NCBI RefSeq assembly: GCF_019312595.1 | Contig: NZ_JAHWDQ010000006.1 | Span: forward strand, 62,001-126,000 | Direction: 5' to 3' | DNA from: Zhongshania aquimaris | GTDB lineage: Bacteria > Pseudomonadota > Gammaproteobacteria > Pseudomonadales > Spongiibacteraceae | DNA: 64,000 nt | In this document: positions 51,265 to 60,587 of the stretch, one piece after another | How the letters are laid out: each line of letters opens with the position of its first letter | Position numbering within the stretch: position 1 is the stretch's first letter | Translations under genes and position numbers: made by a program | The notes under the pieces: model-generated | What the model was told of the DNA's origin: nothing | The model's database searches: none | What the model saw: the letters and a program-made list of their open reading frames with translations, nothing else

Positions 51265-53886
51265 CTATTTTGCAAGGCAATATTCCCGCACCGCCAACAG
51301 CGCCGCGGGTATCGCCGCACTGTCTGTTCCACCCCCCTGGGCCATATCGGGGCGGCCACCGCCCTTGCCACCCACCGCTTCAGCGGCGAGCTTCATAATA
51401 TCTCCGGCTTTAAAACGACCGGTAAGGTCTTTTGTCACGCCGGCAACCAAGGACACCTTGTCGCCCTCATCCGCCGCCAGCAATAAAACACCTGAACCCA
51501 TCTTGTTCTTCAGCTGATCTGCTGTGTCGCGCAGTGATTTGGCATCGGCGCCGTCGAGCTTGGTCGCCAATACTTTAATGCCATTAATTTCCTCAACCAG
51601 ACTCATTAGTTCATTTCCGGCGGAGCTGGCCAATTTGCCTTTTAGCGCACTTAACTCTTTTTCCAACTGCTTTTGCTGAGAAAGCAGCTGCTGTACTTTG
51701 TCGCCAAGCTTGTCTCGACCCGTTTTTAACAGGCCGGCCAACTGGCTCAATTCGCTTTCTGCGCTGTCAAATGCCGCCAGCGCCGCTGCGCCAGTCACTG
51801 CCTCTATACGGCGAACGCCAGCCGCAATGCCTGATTCAGCGGTAATACGCATCACGCCAATATCGCCGCTGCGCTGAACATGGGTACCACCGCAAAGCTC
51901 GATAGAGAAATCGCCCCCCATGCTAAGAACCCGAACGCTATCGCCATATTTTTCGCCGAAAAGCATCATAGCGCCGCGCTTACCGGCACTTTCCATGTCC
52001 ATCACTTCGGTTTTAACTTCGGTATTTAAGCGAATCTGCTGATTTACCAAGCCCTCGATTTCAGCGAGTTGCTGCTTGGTGACCGCCTCAAAATGGGAGA
52101 AGTCAAAGCGCAAGCGCTCGGAGTCAACTAAAGACCCTTTCTGGCTAACGTGCTCGCCTAGGACTTGGCGCAAGGCCGCGTGCAATAAATGGGTGGCCGA
52201 ATGGTTTAGGGCCGTCGCTTGACGAACGTCACTATCAACCGTCGCCTGCAAGGTTTCGCCTTCAGCAATAACACCGCTCAAGACCACGCCGTGATGCAAA
52301 TGGTGACCACCTGACTTGTGTGTGTCACGCACTTCAAAGCGCACGCCATCCGCCGTCAAATAGCCTGTATCACCAGCTTGACCGCCGGATTCACCATAGA
52401 ACGGGGTGCGCTCTAAAATGATAATCCCCTCATCACCTTCTTTCAGCGAACTCACACGTTGACCGTCGCGCAAAATCGCCAGTACTGGGGCGTCGTCGGC
52501 CAAGTCTTGATAACCAGAGAACGTGGTTTCACCGTCTAGTGCCAATTCGTCGCTCAAATCAACTTTGAAATTGGAGGCCGAGCGAGCGCGGGTGCGCTGC
52601 GCTTCCATGGCCGACTCAAAGCCATCAAGGTCCACACTCAGGCCCTTTTCACGGGCAATATCAGCAGTAAGATCAACAGGAAAGCCATAGGTATCATAAA
52701 GACGGAAAACGGTATCACCGGGAATTTGGCTGCTACTTAAATCCTGTAAATCTTGCTCGAGAATTTTCATGCCCTGCTCAAGAGTCTTGGCGAATTGCTC
52801 TTCTTCTTGCAGCAATACTTTCTCTATTTGTGCCTGCCGAGTAATTAACTCTGGGTAGGCCTCACCCATTTCGGCGGCCAGTGGCGCGACTAATTTGTGG
52901 AAAAACGCCGCGTTAGCGCCGAGTTTGTTACCATGACGCGCCGCGCGGCGAATAATCCGGCGCAGTACGTAACCGCGACCTTCATTGGACGGCATAACGC
53001 CATCTGATACCAAAAAAGCGCAGGAGCGAATATGGTCAGCGATCACGCGTAGTGAGGTATGTTCAAGATCGGCCACATTCAACACCGCAGCGGTTGCCGC
53101 AATTAGATTTTGGAACAAATCAATTTCGTAATTGCTGTGCACGTGCTGCATTACGGCAGAGATACGCTCCAGGCCCATGCCGGTGTCCACCGAGGGCGCA
53201 GGTAGCGGCGCCATCGTGCCATCTGCATCGCGGTTAAACTGCATAAACACGTTATTCCAGATTTCGATATAGCGATCGCCATCTTCATCCGGGCTGCCCG
53301 GCGGGCCGCCGAACACGTCTTCACCGTGGTCGTAAAAAATTTCAGTACAGGGGCCACAGGGACCGGTATCACCCATCGACCAAAAATTGTCTGAGGCGTA
53401 CTTTTCGCCCTTATTGTCGCCAATGCGTACCATGCGCTCAGCGGGAACACCGATTTGCTCATTCCAAATCTGATACGCCTCGTCATCGTCGGAGTACACA
53501 GTGACCCACAGTTTTTCAGCGGGAATACCCATCCATGCTGGCGAGGTCAAAAACTCCCACGCAAAGGTAATCGCGTCGTGTTTAAAGTAATCGCCAAAAC
53601 TGAAATTACCCAGCATCTCAAAGAAGGTATGGTGACGGGCGGTGTAGCCGACATTCTCTAAATCATTATGCTTACCACCCGCGCGCACACAGCGCTGGGA
53701 GCTTACTGCCCGAACATAATTGCGTTTTTCGCGCCCAAGAAAGGCATCTTTGAATTGCACCATCCCCGCATTGGTAAACAGCAAGGTCGGATCATTACCC
53801 GGTACGAGTGAACTACTGGCAACGTGGGTATGTCCTTTGCCTTCAAAATATTGAATAAAGGCTTCGCGAATGGCGGCGCTTTTCAT
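51265..53886 (-). CDS. alaS: Alanyl-tRNA synthetase
   Basis: 873 residues from ATG 53886; a 22-residue upstream extension reads poorly and is not conserved. It charges tRNA-Ala and edits mischarged Ser and Gly. The aminoacylation domain starts [19 protein letters not shown]; the editing domain has [19 protein letters not shown] and the zinc motif CGGTHV ([17 protein letters not shown]); the C-terminal C-Ala domain ends with [15 protein letters not shown]. All expected motifs are present. It is the first gene of the alaS-lysC-csrA block. Confidence 0.98.
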   Translation of the reverse strand: MKSAAIREAFIQYFEGKGHTHVASSSLVPGNDPTLLFTNAGMVQFKDAFLGREKRNYVRAVSSQRCVRAGGKHNDLENVGYTARHHTFFEMLGNFSFGDYFKHDAITFAWEFLTSPAWMGIPAEKLWVTVYSDDDEAYQIWNEQIGVPAERMVRIGDNKGEKYASDNFWSMGDTGPCGPCTEIFYDHGEDVFGGPPGSPDEDGDRYIEIWNNVFMQFNRDADGTMAPLPAPSVDTGMGLERISAVMQHVHSNYEIDLFQNLIAATAAVLNVADLEHTSLRVIADHIRSCAFLVSDGVMPSNEGRGYVLRRIIRRAARHGNKLGANAAFFHKLVAPLAAEMGEAYPELITRQAQIEKVLLQEEEQFAKTLEQGMKILEQDLQDLSSSQIPGDTVFRLYDTYGFPVDLTADIAREKGLSVDLDGFESAMEAQRTRARSASNFKVDLSDELALDGETTFSGYQDLADDAPVLAILRDGQRVSSLKEGDEGIIILERTPFYGESGGQAGDTGYLTADGVRFEVRDTHKSGGHHLHHGVVLSGVIAEGETLQATVDSDVRQATALNHSATHLLHAALRQVLGEHVSQKGSLVDSERLRFDFSHFEAVTKQQLAEIEGLVNQQIRLNTEVKTEVMDMESAGKRGAMMLFGEKYGDSVRVLSMGGDFSIELCGGTHVQRSGDIGVMRITAESGIAAGVRRIEAVTGAAALAAFDSAESELSQLAGLLKTGRDKLGDKVQQLLSQQKQLEKELSALKGKLASSAGNELMSLVEEINGIKVLATKLDGADAKSLRDTADQLKNKMGSGVLLLAADEGDKVSLVAGVTKDLTGRFKAGDIMKLAAEAVGGKGGGRPDMAQGGGTDSAAIPAALLAVREYCLAK

Positions 53887-54069
53887 TGAAACTTTCTCAC
53901 TCCGTGGGCATTTTAGGTGGCTGGCAACAATTGCATAACAGCCGCGCGCCACAGATGGATCTGCGGCGAAAAAACGCCAAGTATATCGAAATAACGGGTA
54001 TTTGTATCTTGTTCAGAGCGTGCGCACAACCTGGCCGTGCGACGCATCTACACTGGCAGAGAATTTAGA

Positions 54070-54255
54070 CTAGCCGAGTTTTTCATCCGTGCTTAAAACT
54101 CGCGCCTCAGACTCCAACATCACCGGAATACCATCGCGAATGGGGTAGGCTAAACCGCTTGCACGGCACACTAATTCATTGCGCTGCTCGTCGTAATCCA
54201 GCGGCGCTTTGCTAACGGGACAGACCAGTATTTCTAATAGTTTCTTATCAATCAT
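54070..54255 (-). CDS. Trm112/YcaR family small zinc-ribbon-like protein
   Basis: 61 residues: [19 protein letters not shown] then [20 protein letters not shown]. This is the Trm112p-like fold with CPxxK(A)PL at the start and the conserved [12 protein letters not shown] near the end. Only two of the four zinc-type Cys are kept (CPVS and VCRA), as in most bacterial members such as YcaR. The family assists methyltransferases or is found next to kdsB/lpxK; here it stands alone 184 bases upstream of alaS, an unusual context. Confidence 0.85.
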   Translation of the reverse strand: MIDKKLLEILVCPVSKAPLDYDEQRNELVCRASGLAYPIRDGIPVMLESEARVLSTDEKLG

Positions 54256-54330
54256 TGGTTTTTATACACTCAAAATTCATTGATTTCAGGTTTAGTGCAG
54301 CTCGTCGCAAAGTCCAAGCTGACAACACAG

Positions 54331-55164
54331 CTATTCTGCCCCTTGCTGCTGCGGCATCGGCCCTATAATTAAGGCGGGATCAAGGCGTCGATCTGCCCAA
54401 TTTATTCGCCAGTCTAAATGCGGACCAGTCGCTCGCCCGGTCGCACCGACCTCAGCAATGGCATCACCCTGCTGCACCACTTGGCCTTCTTCCACGAGAA
54501 TTTTACTCAGGTGAATAAAGGTCGACGACACACCCAAACCGTGATCGATAATCAAGGTGCCGCCAGAATAAAACATATCTGGGTAGGCCAAGGTCACGAC
54601 GCCATCGATGGGTGCCGACACTCTGGTGCCAGTCGGCGCGGCAATATCTAAGCCGTAGTGAGGACGACCAGGGCTGCCATTATAGACACGCTGACTGCCG
54701 AATACACCCGTGATCGGGCCTATTAGCGGCCACGTAAACTCTTTGACAAAATCCTGCCGCGTAGAAAATTGACTGCGCGCCGCACTCACCAACGCTCCTT
54801 CACGCCTAATTCGCTCCAGCACACTGGCCGGTGGCGTGACGGTTTGCTGGGGCACGCCATTAACGCGTTGAATATCATAGCTGCGCTGCGCAATGCTAAG
54901 CACTTGGTTTTCGCAGGCGCCCGCTGGCTTGCATACCTTTAGGGCAGCAATTGGTTTAGCGTCGCGATCAAAGCCCGCCACGAACAATCCATTATCGGCC
55001 ACCGGCACAGACTTACCGTCGAGGCTAACCGTGCTCCCCAGATCAACTGTCGCCCAAATCAAGCCGCCCTGCTCCAAGCTGCCGTTCAGCTCAAGCTCCC
55101 CACCGTAGGACATCGGCACCAAAGCTAATGAGAGAACACTTGCCGCAAACCACTTTTTCATCAT
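54331..55164 (-). CDS. M23 family peptidase (peptidoglycan endopeptidase/LytM-like)
   Basis: 277 residues with a signal peptide (AASVLSLALVPMSYG). The C-terminal LytM/M23 zinc domain has FGSQRVYNGSPGRPHYGLD with the first His and Asp of the HxxxD motif, APTGTRVSAPIDGVV, GGTLIIDHGLGVSSTFIHLS and GRATGPHLDWRIN with the final HxD/H. It is periplasmic and cleaves or regulates cleavage of peptidoglycan cross-links. The N-terminal half (30-140) is an unassigned beta-rich domain. Divergent from greB; promoters lie in the 79-bp gap. Confidence 0.92.
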   Translation of the reverse strand: MMKKWFAASVLSLALVPMSYGGELELNGSLEQGGLIWATVDLGSTVSLDGKSVPVADNGLFVAGFDRDAKPIAALKVCKPAGACENQVLSIAQRSYDIQRVNGVPQQTVTPPASVLERIRREGALVSAARSQFSTRQDFVKEFTWPLIGPITGVFGSQRVYNGSPGRPHYGLDIAAPTGTRVSAPIDGVVTLAYPDMFYSGGTLIIDHGLGVSSTFIHLSKILVEEGQVVQQGDAIAEVGATGRATGPHLDWRINWADRRLDPALIIGPMPQQQGAE

Positions 55165-55243
55165 TCCGCTATCCTTTAATCACGATCGCTGCGCTACCAT
55201 ACCGCGCTATGATTCCTTAAATACACCGCTGACGCCACTAACA

Positions 55244-55756
55244 ATGACTCGCTACCGCCCCCCAAGCCCCAAAGGCGCCTGCTATATCACCCCTGAAGGT
55301 GAAAAGGCCTTGCGCGACGAAGTTCGTCAACTCTGGAAAGTAGAGCGCCCAACGGTCACCGCCACCGTACACGAAGCGGCAAAGAACGGCGATCGTTCAG
55401 AGAACGGTGATTATATTTACGGCAAACGCCGTCTCCGTGAAATTGACAGTCGCGTGCGCTTCCTCACTAAGCGCCTGGAAGAACTGAACGTGGTAAGCCA
55501 CATACCCAGCGACCAAAACAAAGTCTATTTTGGCGCGTGGGTCACCATTGAAAACGACAGTGGCGAAGAGAGTGAATATCGTATCGTCGGTCCCGATGAA
55601 TTTGACTTAAGTCTGCGCAAATTATCGATGGACTCACCACTTGCGAAGGCGATGTTAGGTAAAAGACTAGATGACGAGGTCATTGTCACTACACCAAAAG
55701 GTCAACAGAGCTATTACATCACCGCTATTAGATACAATGAGGCCTCAGTTTTATAA
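55244..55756 (+). CDS. greB: Transcription elongation factor GreB
   Basis: 170 residues. N-terminal coiled-coil: GACYITPEGEKALRDEVRQLWKVERP, then VHEAAKNGDRSENGDYIYGKRRLREID with the acidic DRSENGDY tip that coordinates the catalytic metal. The C-terminal FKBP-like domain has YFGAWVTIENDSGEESEYRIVGPDE. The YGKRRLREIDSR signature separates GreB from GreA. It rescues backtracked RNA polymerase by stimulating transcript cleavage. Confidence 0.97.
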   Translation: MTRYRPPSPKGACYITPEGEKALRDEVRQLWKVERPTVTATVHEAAKNGDRSENGDYIYGKRRLREIDSRVRFLTKRLEELNVVSHIPSDQNKVYFGAWVTIENDSGEESEYRIVGPDEFDLSLRKLSMDSPLAKAMLGKRLDDEVIVTTPKGQQSYYITAIRYNEASVL

Positions 55757-55870
55757 AGCTAAGACGCATCTTGGTATAAGGACTGTCATTTGGTCGGCAG
55801 TAGAGATCGCCATACGCATGACCTATTATGGTCGCATATTAAATCTCCCCCCTCTTAAAGAGAACACACT

Positions 55871-57166
55871 ATGTTGCTGCTATCACTTATCTGGGCTTGG
55901 ACGGCCTGGAATGTTTACCACCCCCACAAATCTAAACCCGAATTTTTGGGTATATTAAGCTTTATCCTTGGCTACATAACGGGTGAGCTCGCCCTGCACG
56001 TAATCGCCATTGAAGTCGGCTTAACACTCATCATTATCATGCTCGGTGAGCTCAGCGGACTAAGTGATGCACTGGGCCTTGCCATTGCGCTCTGCAGCTG
56101 GACCGCCATCGCCGTCTTTTACTTTAGAGCCCAGCGCGCCGACCCCATCATGGCTCAAGCCGTTCGCTATGCACTGCAATTAGCGCCGGAGCAAACACTT
56201 GACACATCCAGTTCATTCCTAATAGAACCCGACGCTAAGCGCCTCGCCAAACCCTTTTCATATAAGTTGGCAAACGTAAAACGTCACAAAAATATTGAAT
56301 ACTCCCGGGTAAACGGTCGCTCACTGCGTGTCGATATTTATCAAAGAAACGATGCCCCCAAAAACGCGCCCGTGCTATTTCAGATGCACGGTGGTGCGTG
56401 GCTGGAAAACATGGGGAGCAAGAACGAACAGGCCTTGCCGCTTATGACTCAAATGGCCGCCAATGGCTGGGTCTGTGTGGCGGTTGAATACCGCCTTAGC
56501 CCAGGATCAACATTCCCCGACCACATTATCGACTGCAAGCGTGCCCTGCACTGGATTAAAGAAAACATTGGCGAATACGGCGGCAACCCCGACTTTGTAA
56601 TTGCTACCGGCGGCTCCGCCGGCGGCCACTTATCCAGCCTACTTGCACTGAGCGCCAACGCGCCGGAATTCCAACCCGGATTTGAAAGCGCCGATACCAC
56701 GGTGCAAGGCTGCATACCGTTCTACGGCGTTTACGACTTTTTAAATAGCCAAGGTCAACGCAGCAGTGAATCTTTAAGTCAGTGGGTTTCTGCCAAGGTG
56801 CTGAAAAAGACGCGCGCAGAATCACCGGAGTTGTGGCGCCAAGCTTCCCCTCTATACTGGGTGCACAAGGATGCTCCGCCATTCTTAATTATTCACGGCG
56901 AGGCCGACACGCTGGTGCCGGTAGAAGAATCGCGCGTCCTATATAGCGCGCTGAAAGAAGTGTCGAATCAAGCTGTGAGCTTTGCCGAATTACCCGACGC
57001 ACAGCACGCATTTGAATTAGCGATATCACTGCGCACACAGATTGTTGTGAACCATTTAACGGGATATTTAAACGAGCTCTATCGCCGCCACTTAGAAAAT
57101 AAAACCACGTCGCCCGCGGTTGACGAAGAGCCGGTAGAAACCGAGCAACTCGAAGATCAGACTTAA
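55871..57166 (+). CDS. Membrane-anchored alpha/beta hydrolase (esterase, HSL-like)
   Basis: 431 residues. The first 100 residues have three hydrophobic segments, including FILGYITGELALHVIAIEVG, anchoring the protein in the membrane. The hydrolase domain starts at about 130. It has the oxyanion motif FQMHGGAW (HGG), nucleophile elbow GGSAGGH (GxSxG), and a C-terminal Asp/His pair in HGEADTLVPVEES and PDAQHAFELA. This is the esterase/lipase (HSL) subgroup. The start is preceded by GAGAACACACT. A hairpin terminator follows. The substrate is unknown but likely a membrane lipid ester. Confidence 0.9.
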   Translation: MLLLSLIWAWTAWNVYHPHKSKPEFLGILSFILGYITGELALHVIAIEVGLTLIIIMLGELSGLSDALGLAIALCSWTAIAVFYFRAQRADPIMAQAVRYALQLAPEQTLDTSSSFLIEPDAKRLAKPFSYKLANVKRHKNIEYSRVNGRSLRVDIYQRNDAPKNAPVLFQMHGGAWLENMGSKNEQALPLMTQMAANGWVCVAVEYRLSPGSTFPDHIIDCKRALHWIKENIGEYGGNPDFVIATGGSAGGHLSSLLALSANAPEFQPGFESADTTVQGCIPFYGVYDFLNSQGQRSSESLSQWVSAKVLKKTRAESPELWRQASPLYWVHKDAPPFLIIHGEADTLVPVEESRVLYSALKEVSNQAVSFAELPDAQHAFELAISLRTQIVVNHLTGYLNELYRRHLENKTTSPAVDEEPVETEQLEDQT

Positions 57167-57177
57167 AAACCGCGCAA

Positions 57178-57208
57178 TAAAAAGGGGAGCACTGCTCCCC
57201 TTTTTATT
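57178..57208 (+). terminator. Bidirectional rho-independent terminator
   Basis: The stem AAAAGGGGAGCA / TGCTCCCCTTTTT is followed by T residues on the plus strand and A-rich on the other side, so it probably ends both the hydrolase gene (+) and the convergent DUF1134 gene (-). Confidence 0.75.
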
Positions 57209-57222
57209 GCCACTAAATTAGA

Positions 57223-57819
57223 TCAAAACGGTATCCACGACTTTTTATCGCTGTAGTGAACATAGCCGACGCTGGCACCCGCTCGCAAACCGACACCAGT
57301 TCTAATTGGCGCCAGAACGAGATCACCATTTTTTTGATAGTTCACACCAACACCCGCGACCACATAAAAACTGCCATCAACGCCGGGGATACGCTGCATT
57401 AATTGCGTCATATCGGTCAAATTGTAAACCAGCGTAAAGACCTTAGATGCGTTAGCACCCATGTCAAAACCAAGCGACGGCCCTTGCCAAAAAATCGGCA
57501 GCACGTCGCCACTGTATAGCTGCACCTCGCCCTGTCCATAACGCACACCAACACCTAAGGCTGCAGACACCTCTTCGCCCGCAATAATGGCATTAGGACT
57601 GCCCTGCTCAGCAAACACCTTCTCAATTGCCTTAGCCAAGCCAGCAGTGGTTTCACCAAAGAAGCCATCTGCCTTTTCTAATACCTGCTCCTTGGTAAAA
57701 CCTTCTGTGGACTTGGTTTTGCTCGCATGATCGTCAGCTAGAACAGACACAGAGCTCATCGCCACAATGAACATAAAGCTACGTATCAGGTACTGAAATT
57801 TCGCATTTAAAAATCGCAT
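57223..57819 (-). CDS. DUF1134/EipA family periplasmic protein
   Basis: About 198 residues from ATG 57819, seven bases after GGAG; a GTG 12 bases earlier is also in frame. Signal peptide (SFMFIVAMSSVSVLA). The mature region has the DUF1134 signatures LEKADGFFGETTAGLAKAIE, GVGVRYGQGEVQLY, WQGPSLGFDMGANASKVFTLVYNL and GSFYVVAGVGVNY. Family members (EipA in Brucella) are needed for envelope integrity. It stands as a single gene with its own terminator. Confidence 0.9.
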   Translation of the reverse strand: MRFLNAKFQYLIRSFMFIVAMSSVSVLADDHASKTKSTEGFTKEQVLEKADGFFGETTAGLAKAIEKVFAEQGSPNAIIAGEEVSAALGVGVRYGQGEVQLYSGDVLPIFWQGPSLGFDMGANASKVFTLVYNLTDMTQLMQRIPGVDGSFYVVAGVGVNYQKNGDLVLAPIRTGVGLRAGASVGYVHYSDKKSWIPF

Positions 57820-57875
57820 TTCATTCTCCACCGTTAATTCCCACTTATCCGTGTATTGTATATTTATAGCACAAT

Positions 57876-58478
57876 TTACAAAAACTCCTCGCTAAGCGAC
57901 GTAAAGACTTGCCGCAAATCACCTGCCGCGCTGTGCAACAATATCTGTAATTTCAATAGTGCCGATACGCTAATCGCGTCGGTAATTCGGCCATCCAACG
58001 CCATCGCAATAGCTTCCCCCAGCGGTAAACGACAGACCTCAATGTCGTGTTCGCTCGCCTCTAAATCGGCATCACCCTGCACTAGTTCCATCGCCAAGAA
58101 CACCTCTGCTCGCTCATCGGTGACCGAATTCGAGGTGTGCAAATCCATTAATTTTGCCCAGCGCTTTGCGCTTAAGCCGGTTTCTTCAGCCAATTCTCTA
58201 GATGCCGTGAGCAGCGGCGAGCTACCTAATGGACAACCCCCTTCTGGAATTTCCCAGCTATCTTCTTCCAATGTATAGCGGTACTGCTTTACTAAAAACG
58301 TATTCCCCTCGTCATCAATAGGAATCACGCCTACCGCTACACTCTGAAAACAAATTTTGCCGTAAATTCCATCGGTGCCGGCAGGGGTCTTAACCTCGTG
58401 GTGCTCTAGTCTAAGCCAGGGGTTTTCATAAACGACTTGGCGACTAACTTGCTGCCAAGGGCCCAGTTTTTTGGTCAT
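57876..58478 (-). CDS. NUDIX hydrolase, ADP-ribose pyrophosphatase-like
   Basis: About 200 residues from ATG 58478, which overlaps the stop of the DNA glycosylase gene by four bases (ATGA), so the two are coupled. The NUDIX box is GGCPLGSSPLLTASRELAEETGL split into the REL-EE-GL part (RELAEETGL), which is complete, while the first Glu of the consensus is Ser. VAVGVIPIDDEGNTFLVKQYR precedes it, typical of ADP-ribose pyrophosphatase-like members that hydrolyse nucleoside diphosphate sugars or similar metabolites. Confidence 0.88.
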   Translation of the reverse strand: MTKKLGPWQQVSRQVVYENPWLRLEHHEVKTPAGTDGIYGKICFQSVAVGVIPIDDEGNTFLVKQYRYTLEEDSWEIPEGGCPLGSSPLLTASRELAEETGLSAKRWAKLMDLHTSNSVTDERAEVFLAMELVQGDADLEASEHDIEVCRLPLGEAIAMALDGRITDAISVSALLKLQILLHSAAGDLRQVFTSLSEEFL

Positions 58479-59056
58479 ATTGTCTCCAGTAGTGGCGCTA
58501 TTCGCTCGCGAAGTCGAGGCAGTACATCGCACTCAAACCATGGGTTGCGTCGCAACCACATTTGGTTGCGCGGCGAAGGATGAGGAAGAGGGAAAAACTT
58601 ACTGTTAGGAGGATAATTTTGCACCCGATCAGTTAGATTTTTAAAATTATCTTGCAGATAATAATTTTGTGCATACTGACCAATGAGCAAGACCAAGTCG
58701 ACCGCCGGCATCTGCGCAAGCAAACGCGCATGCCATTGCGGAGCGCACTCTTTACGGGGTGGTAAATCACCGGACCGTCCTTTGCCAGGGTAGCAAAACC
58801 CCATCGGCATAATCGCCAAGCGCGTATCGCTGTAGAACTGATCGCGGTCAATCGCGAGCCACTGTCGCAATCTATCGCCTGAGGGGTCATTCCATGGAAT
58901 ACCACTCTCATGAACACGCATCCCCGGTGCCTGACCGATAATAAGTAATCGCGCAGACGCATTCGCAATGACAATGGGGCGCGGCCCAAGCGGCAAATAT
59001 TCCGCACAAAGTTGGCAACCGCGGACAGCGGACAATAGGGCAGTTAAGGTTTCCAT
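58475..59056 (-). CDS. Uracil-DNA glycosylase superfamily protein
   Basis: 193 residues. Motif 1 is LIIGQAPGMRVHESGIPWND (GQAPG in place of GQDPYH), and the C-terminal motif is PLPHPSPRNQMWLRRNPWF (HPSPRN). This matches the family 4/5-like or SUDG-like single-domain enzymes with unknown specificity (YcdX/uncharacterised), perhaps acting on uracil or other damaged bases. It lacks the four Cys of the iron-sulfur class (only CQLCAEY at the start). It is the first gene of a two-gene operon with the NUDIX hydrolase. Confidence 0.82.
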   Translation of the reverse strand: METLTALLSAVRGCQLCAEYLPLGPRPIVIANASARLLIIGQAPGMRVHESGIPWNDPSGDRLRQWLAIDRDQFYSDTRLAIMPMGFCYPGKGRSGDLPPRKECAPQWHARLLAQMPAVDLVLLIGQYAQNYYLQDNFKNLTDRVQNYPPNSKFFPLPHPSPRNQMWLRRNPWFECDVLPRLRERIAPLLETI

Positions 59057-59128
59057 GCCGGTATTGTGCGCTGCCTAATTTGATGGCGGCAAGCCCAGTG
59101 TTATTTTAATTCAGCTAAAAAGACGGGT

Positions 59129-60202
59129 TTACTCGTCAGTTATACCTAAAGCAGACAGAGTTTCTGAGGATAAACGCCCCGTCGCCAAGCCCTTTTTCTT
59201 TTGAAAATCATGGATAGCCGCCAGTGTGTGCTTGCCAAATACGCCATCTAAACCACCAGTGTCGTAATCCAATTTACGCAAAGCCCGCTGCACTTTATAG
59301 CCGAGCTCTTTGCTCATCTCACGCTCGCACGGCACCATACGCCACGCCAATCGCGCATCACTGACCTTCTCACGATAGGCGTAATCTTTATACACCGGCG
59401 CTACCTGATGGGTAACCTCCCTCTCAGCTTGGCGTACCCGCTGCGTTTTTACGGTTTTATATTTGGCTGGCACCCGTTCCTCTATGGTGTGCTCGGGAAC
59501 ATCAACTACCTTTTTACGCAGCGTTTCATAAACACCAGGTTCAGTCGTCTTGCGGTATTTAGCTGGCTCAACAAGCACCTGTTTCTTGATTTGCCGATAC
59601 CGCGCGGGGATGCGCACTTGATGAACAATCTCGCCACTTTCCTCATCAATTTTTTCGATATCGCCTCGGCCTACCTGCCATACCCATTCTTCTGGCGTTT
59701 CAATCACCTCTTCAATGACAACATCATAGCGCGCCGGACTCACCAACACCTGCGTACTCCTGGGAGGTAACACCAGCGTCCGCTCTTCCTGCCATTTATA
59801 CGTTGCGGGCACAACGGTAAGACGGACATGGGCCTCGCTGACTAATACCTTTTCATCTACCCATTCCAACTCAGCGGGAATAAGCTCCTTGCGCTCGCTG
59901 GCCTCTTTTACCAAACGGCGCTCAATGCGGTCTACATACACCGGCGGCGCCATTAACTTTGCATAGCAACGTCCGGTTTCTGCGTCAGGGGGAATCGCGG
60001 GGAGGATATCGCTGCCATCAACACTGGGAGTTCGCGCCTTCATCTTCTCAATTTCGATCAAGGCGTCCGCCAGCGAGGTCTCCAAAGAGGAAATACGCTC
60101 CTCCTTCGGGCTGGGCTCAGTAGCTAATTGACCCACTAATGGTGGCGAAAGTGATGAGCATGCACCAGATCCCAATATGCCCAGCACTGCAACAACTCGC
60201 AT
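59129..60202 (-). CDS. Lipoprotein with internal repeats and C-terminal peptidoglycan-binding domain
   Basis: About 357 residues from ATG 60202; a longer frame starts at 60289. The lipobox is LGSGAC, giving a lipidated Cys near residue 15 and then SSL, so an outer-membrane lipoprotein. Residues 40-70 are helical. The middle (about 90-260) contains repeated VxxPAxY-type units (VPATYKWQEERTLVLPP, SPARYDVVIEEVIETPE, IPARYRQIKKQVLVEPAKY, VPAKYKTVKTQRV). The C-terminal domain (about 300-352) is PG_binding_1: LGYKVQRALRKLDYDTGG and HTLAAIHDFQKKKGL. It may tether the outer membrane to peptidoglycan. Confidence 0.85.
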   Translation of the reverse strand: MRVVAVLGILGSGACSSLSPPLVGQLATEPSPKEERISSLETSLADALIEIEKMKARTPSVDGSDILPAIPPDAETGRCYAKLMAPPVYVDRIERRLVKEASERKELIPAELEWVDEKVLVSEAHVRLTVVPATYKWQEERTLVLPPRSTQVLVSPARYDVVIEEVIETPEEWVWQVGRGDIEKIDEESGEIVHQVRIPARYRQIKKQVLVEPAKYRKTTEPGVYETLRKKVVDVPEHTIEERVPAKYKTVKTQRVRQAEREVTHQVAPVYKDYAYREKVSDARLAWRMVPCEREMSKELGYKVQRALRKLDYDTGGLDGVFGKHTLAAIHDFQKKKGLATGRLSSETLSALGITDE

Positions 60203-60587
60203 CACTAGCCTGCACCATTTTGTTGGTGTACTGCCCTGTCTAGCCAAAACCACTGCAAGCCTCTTAATAATGATGTTAGATCGCATCATCTTATAACGCG
60301 AAAGCTAAATATATCGAGAGCCTAAACCCACTAAATCCTATTATTTTCGACGACTAAGGCACACTAAATCATTCCGTGTTTTACTGGATTTAGAATCTCG
60401 GCGGCCAAAGTGGAATTGCGCCAAATTTGCTCAGCATATAGCAGATGTGAATATGCCAATTTGTATCGTGAATGTGCCGCTATCTGCAGCGAAGAACTGA
60501 ACTGATCGCGGAAAATTGCCAAGGAAAAGAAAGCCTCAATATGGTTTAATGGCGGCCGCACTTCAGACCACGCAGGCAACTCAAAGA

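Noticed and set aside
60290-60587. Glycine riboswitch upstream of gcvP
   Set aside because: I looked for the tandem aptamer-like conserved sequences and saw none in the 298-bp leader.
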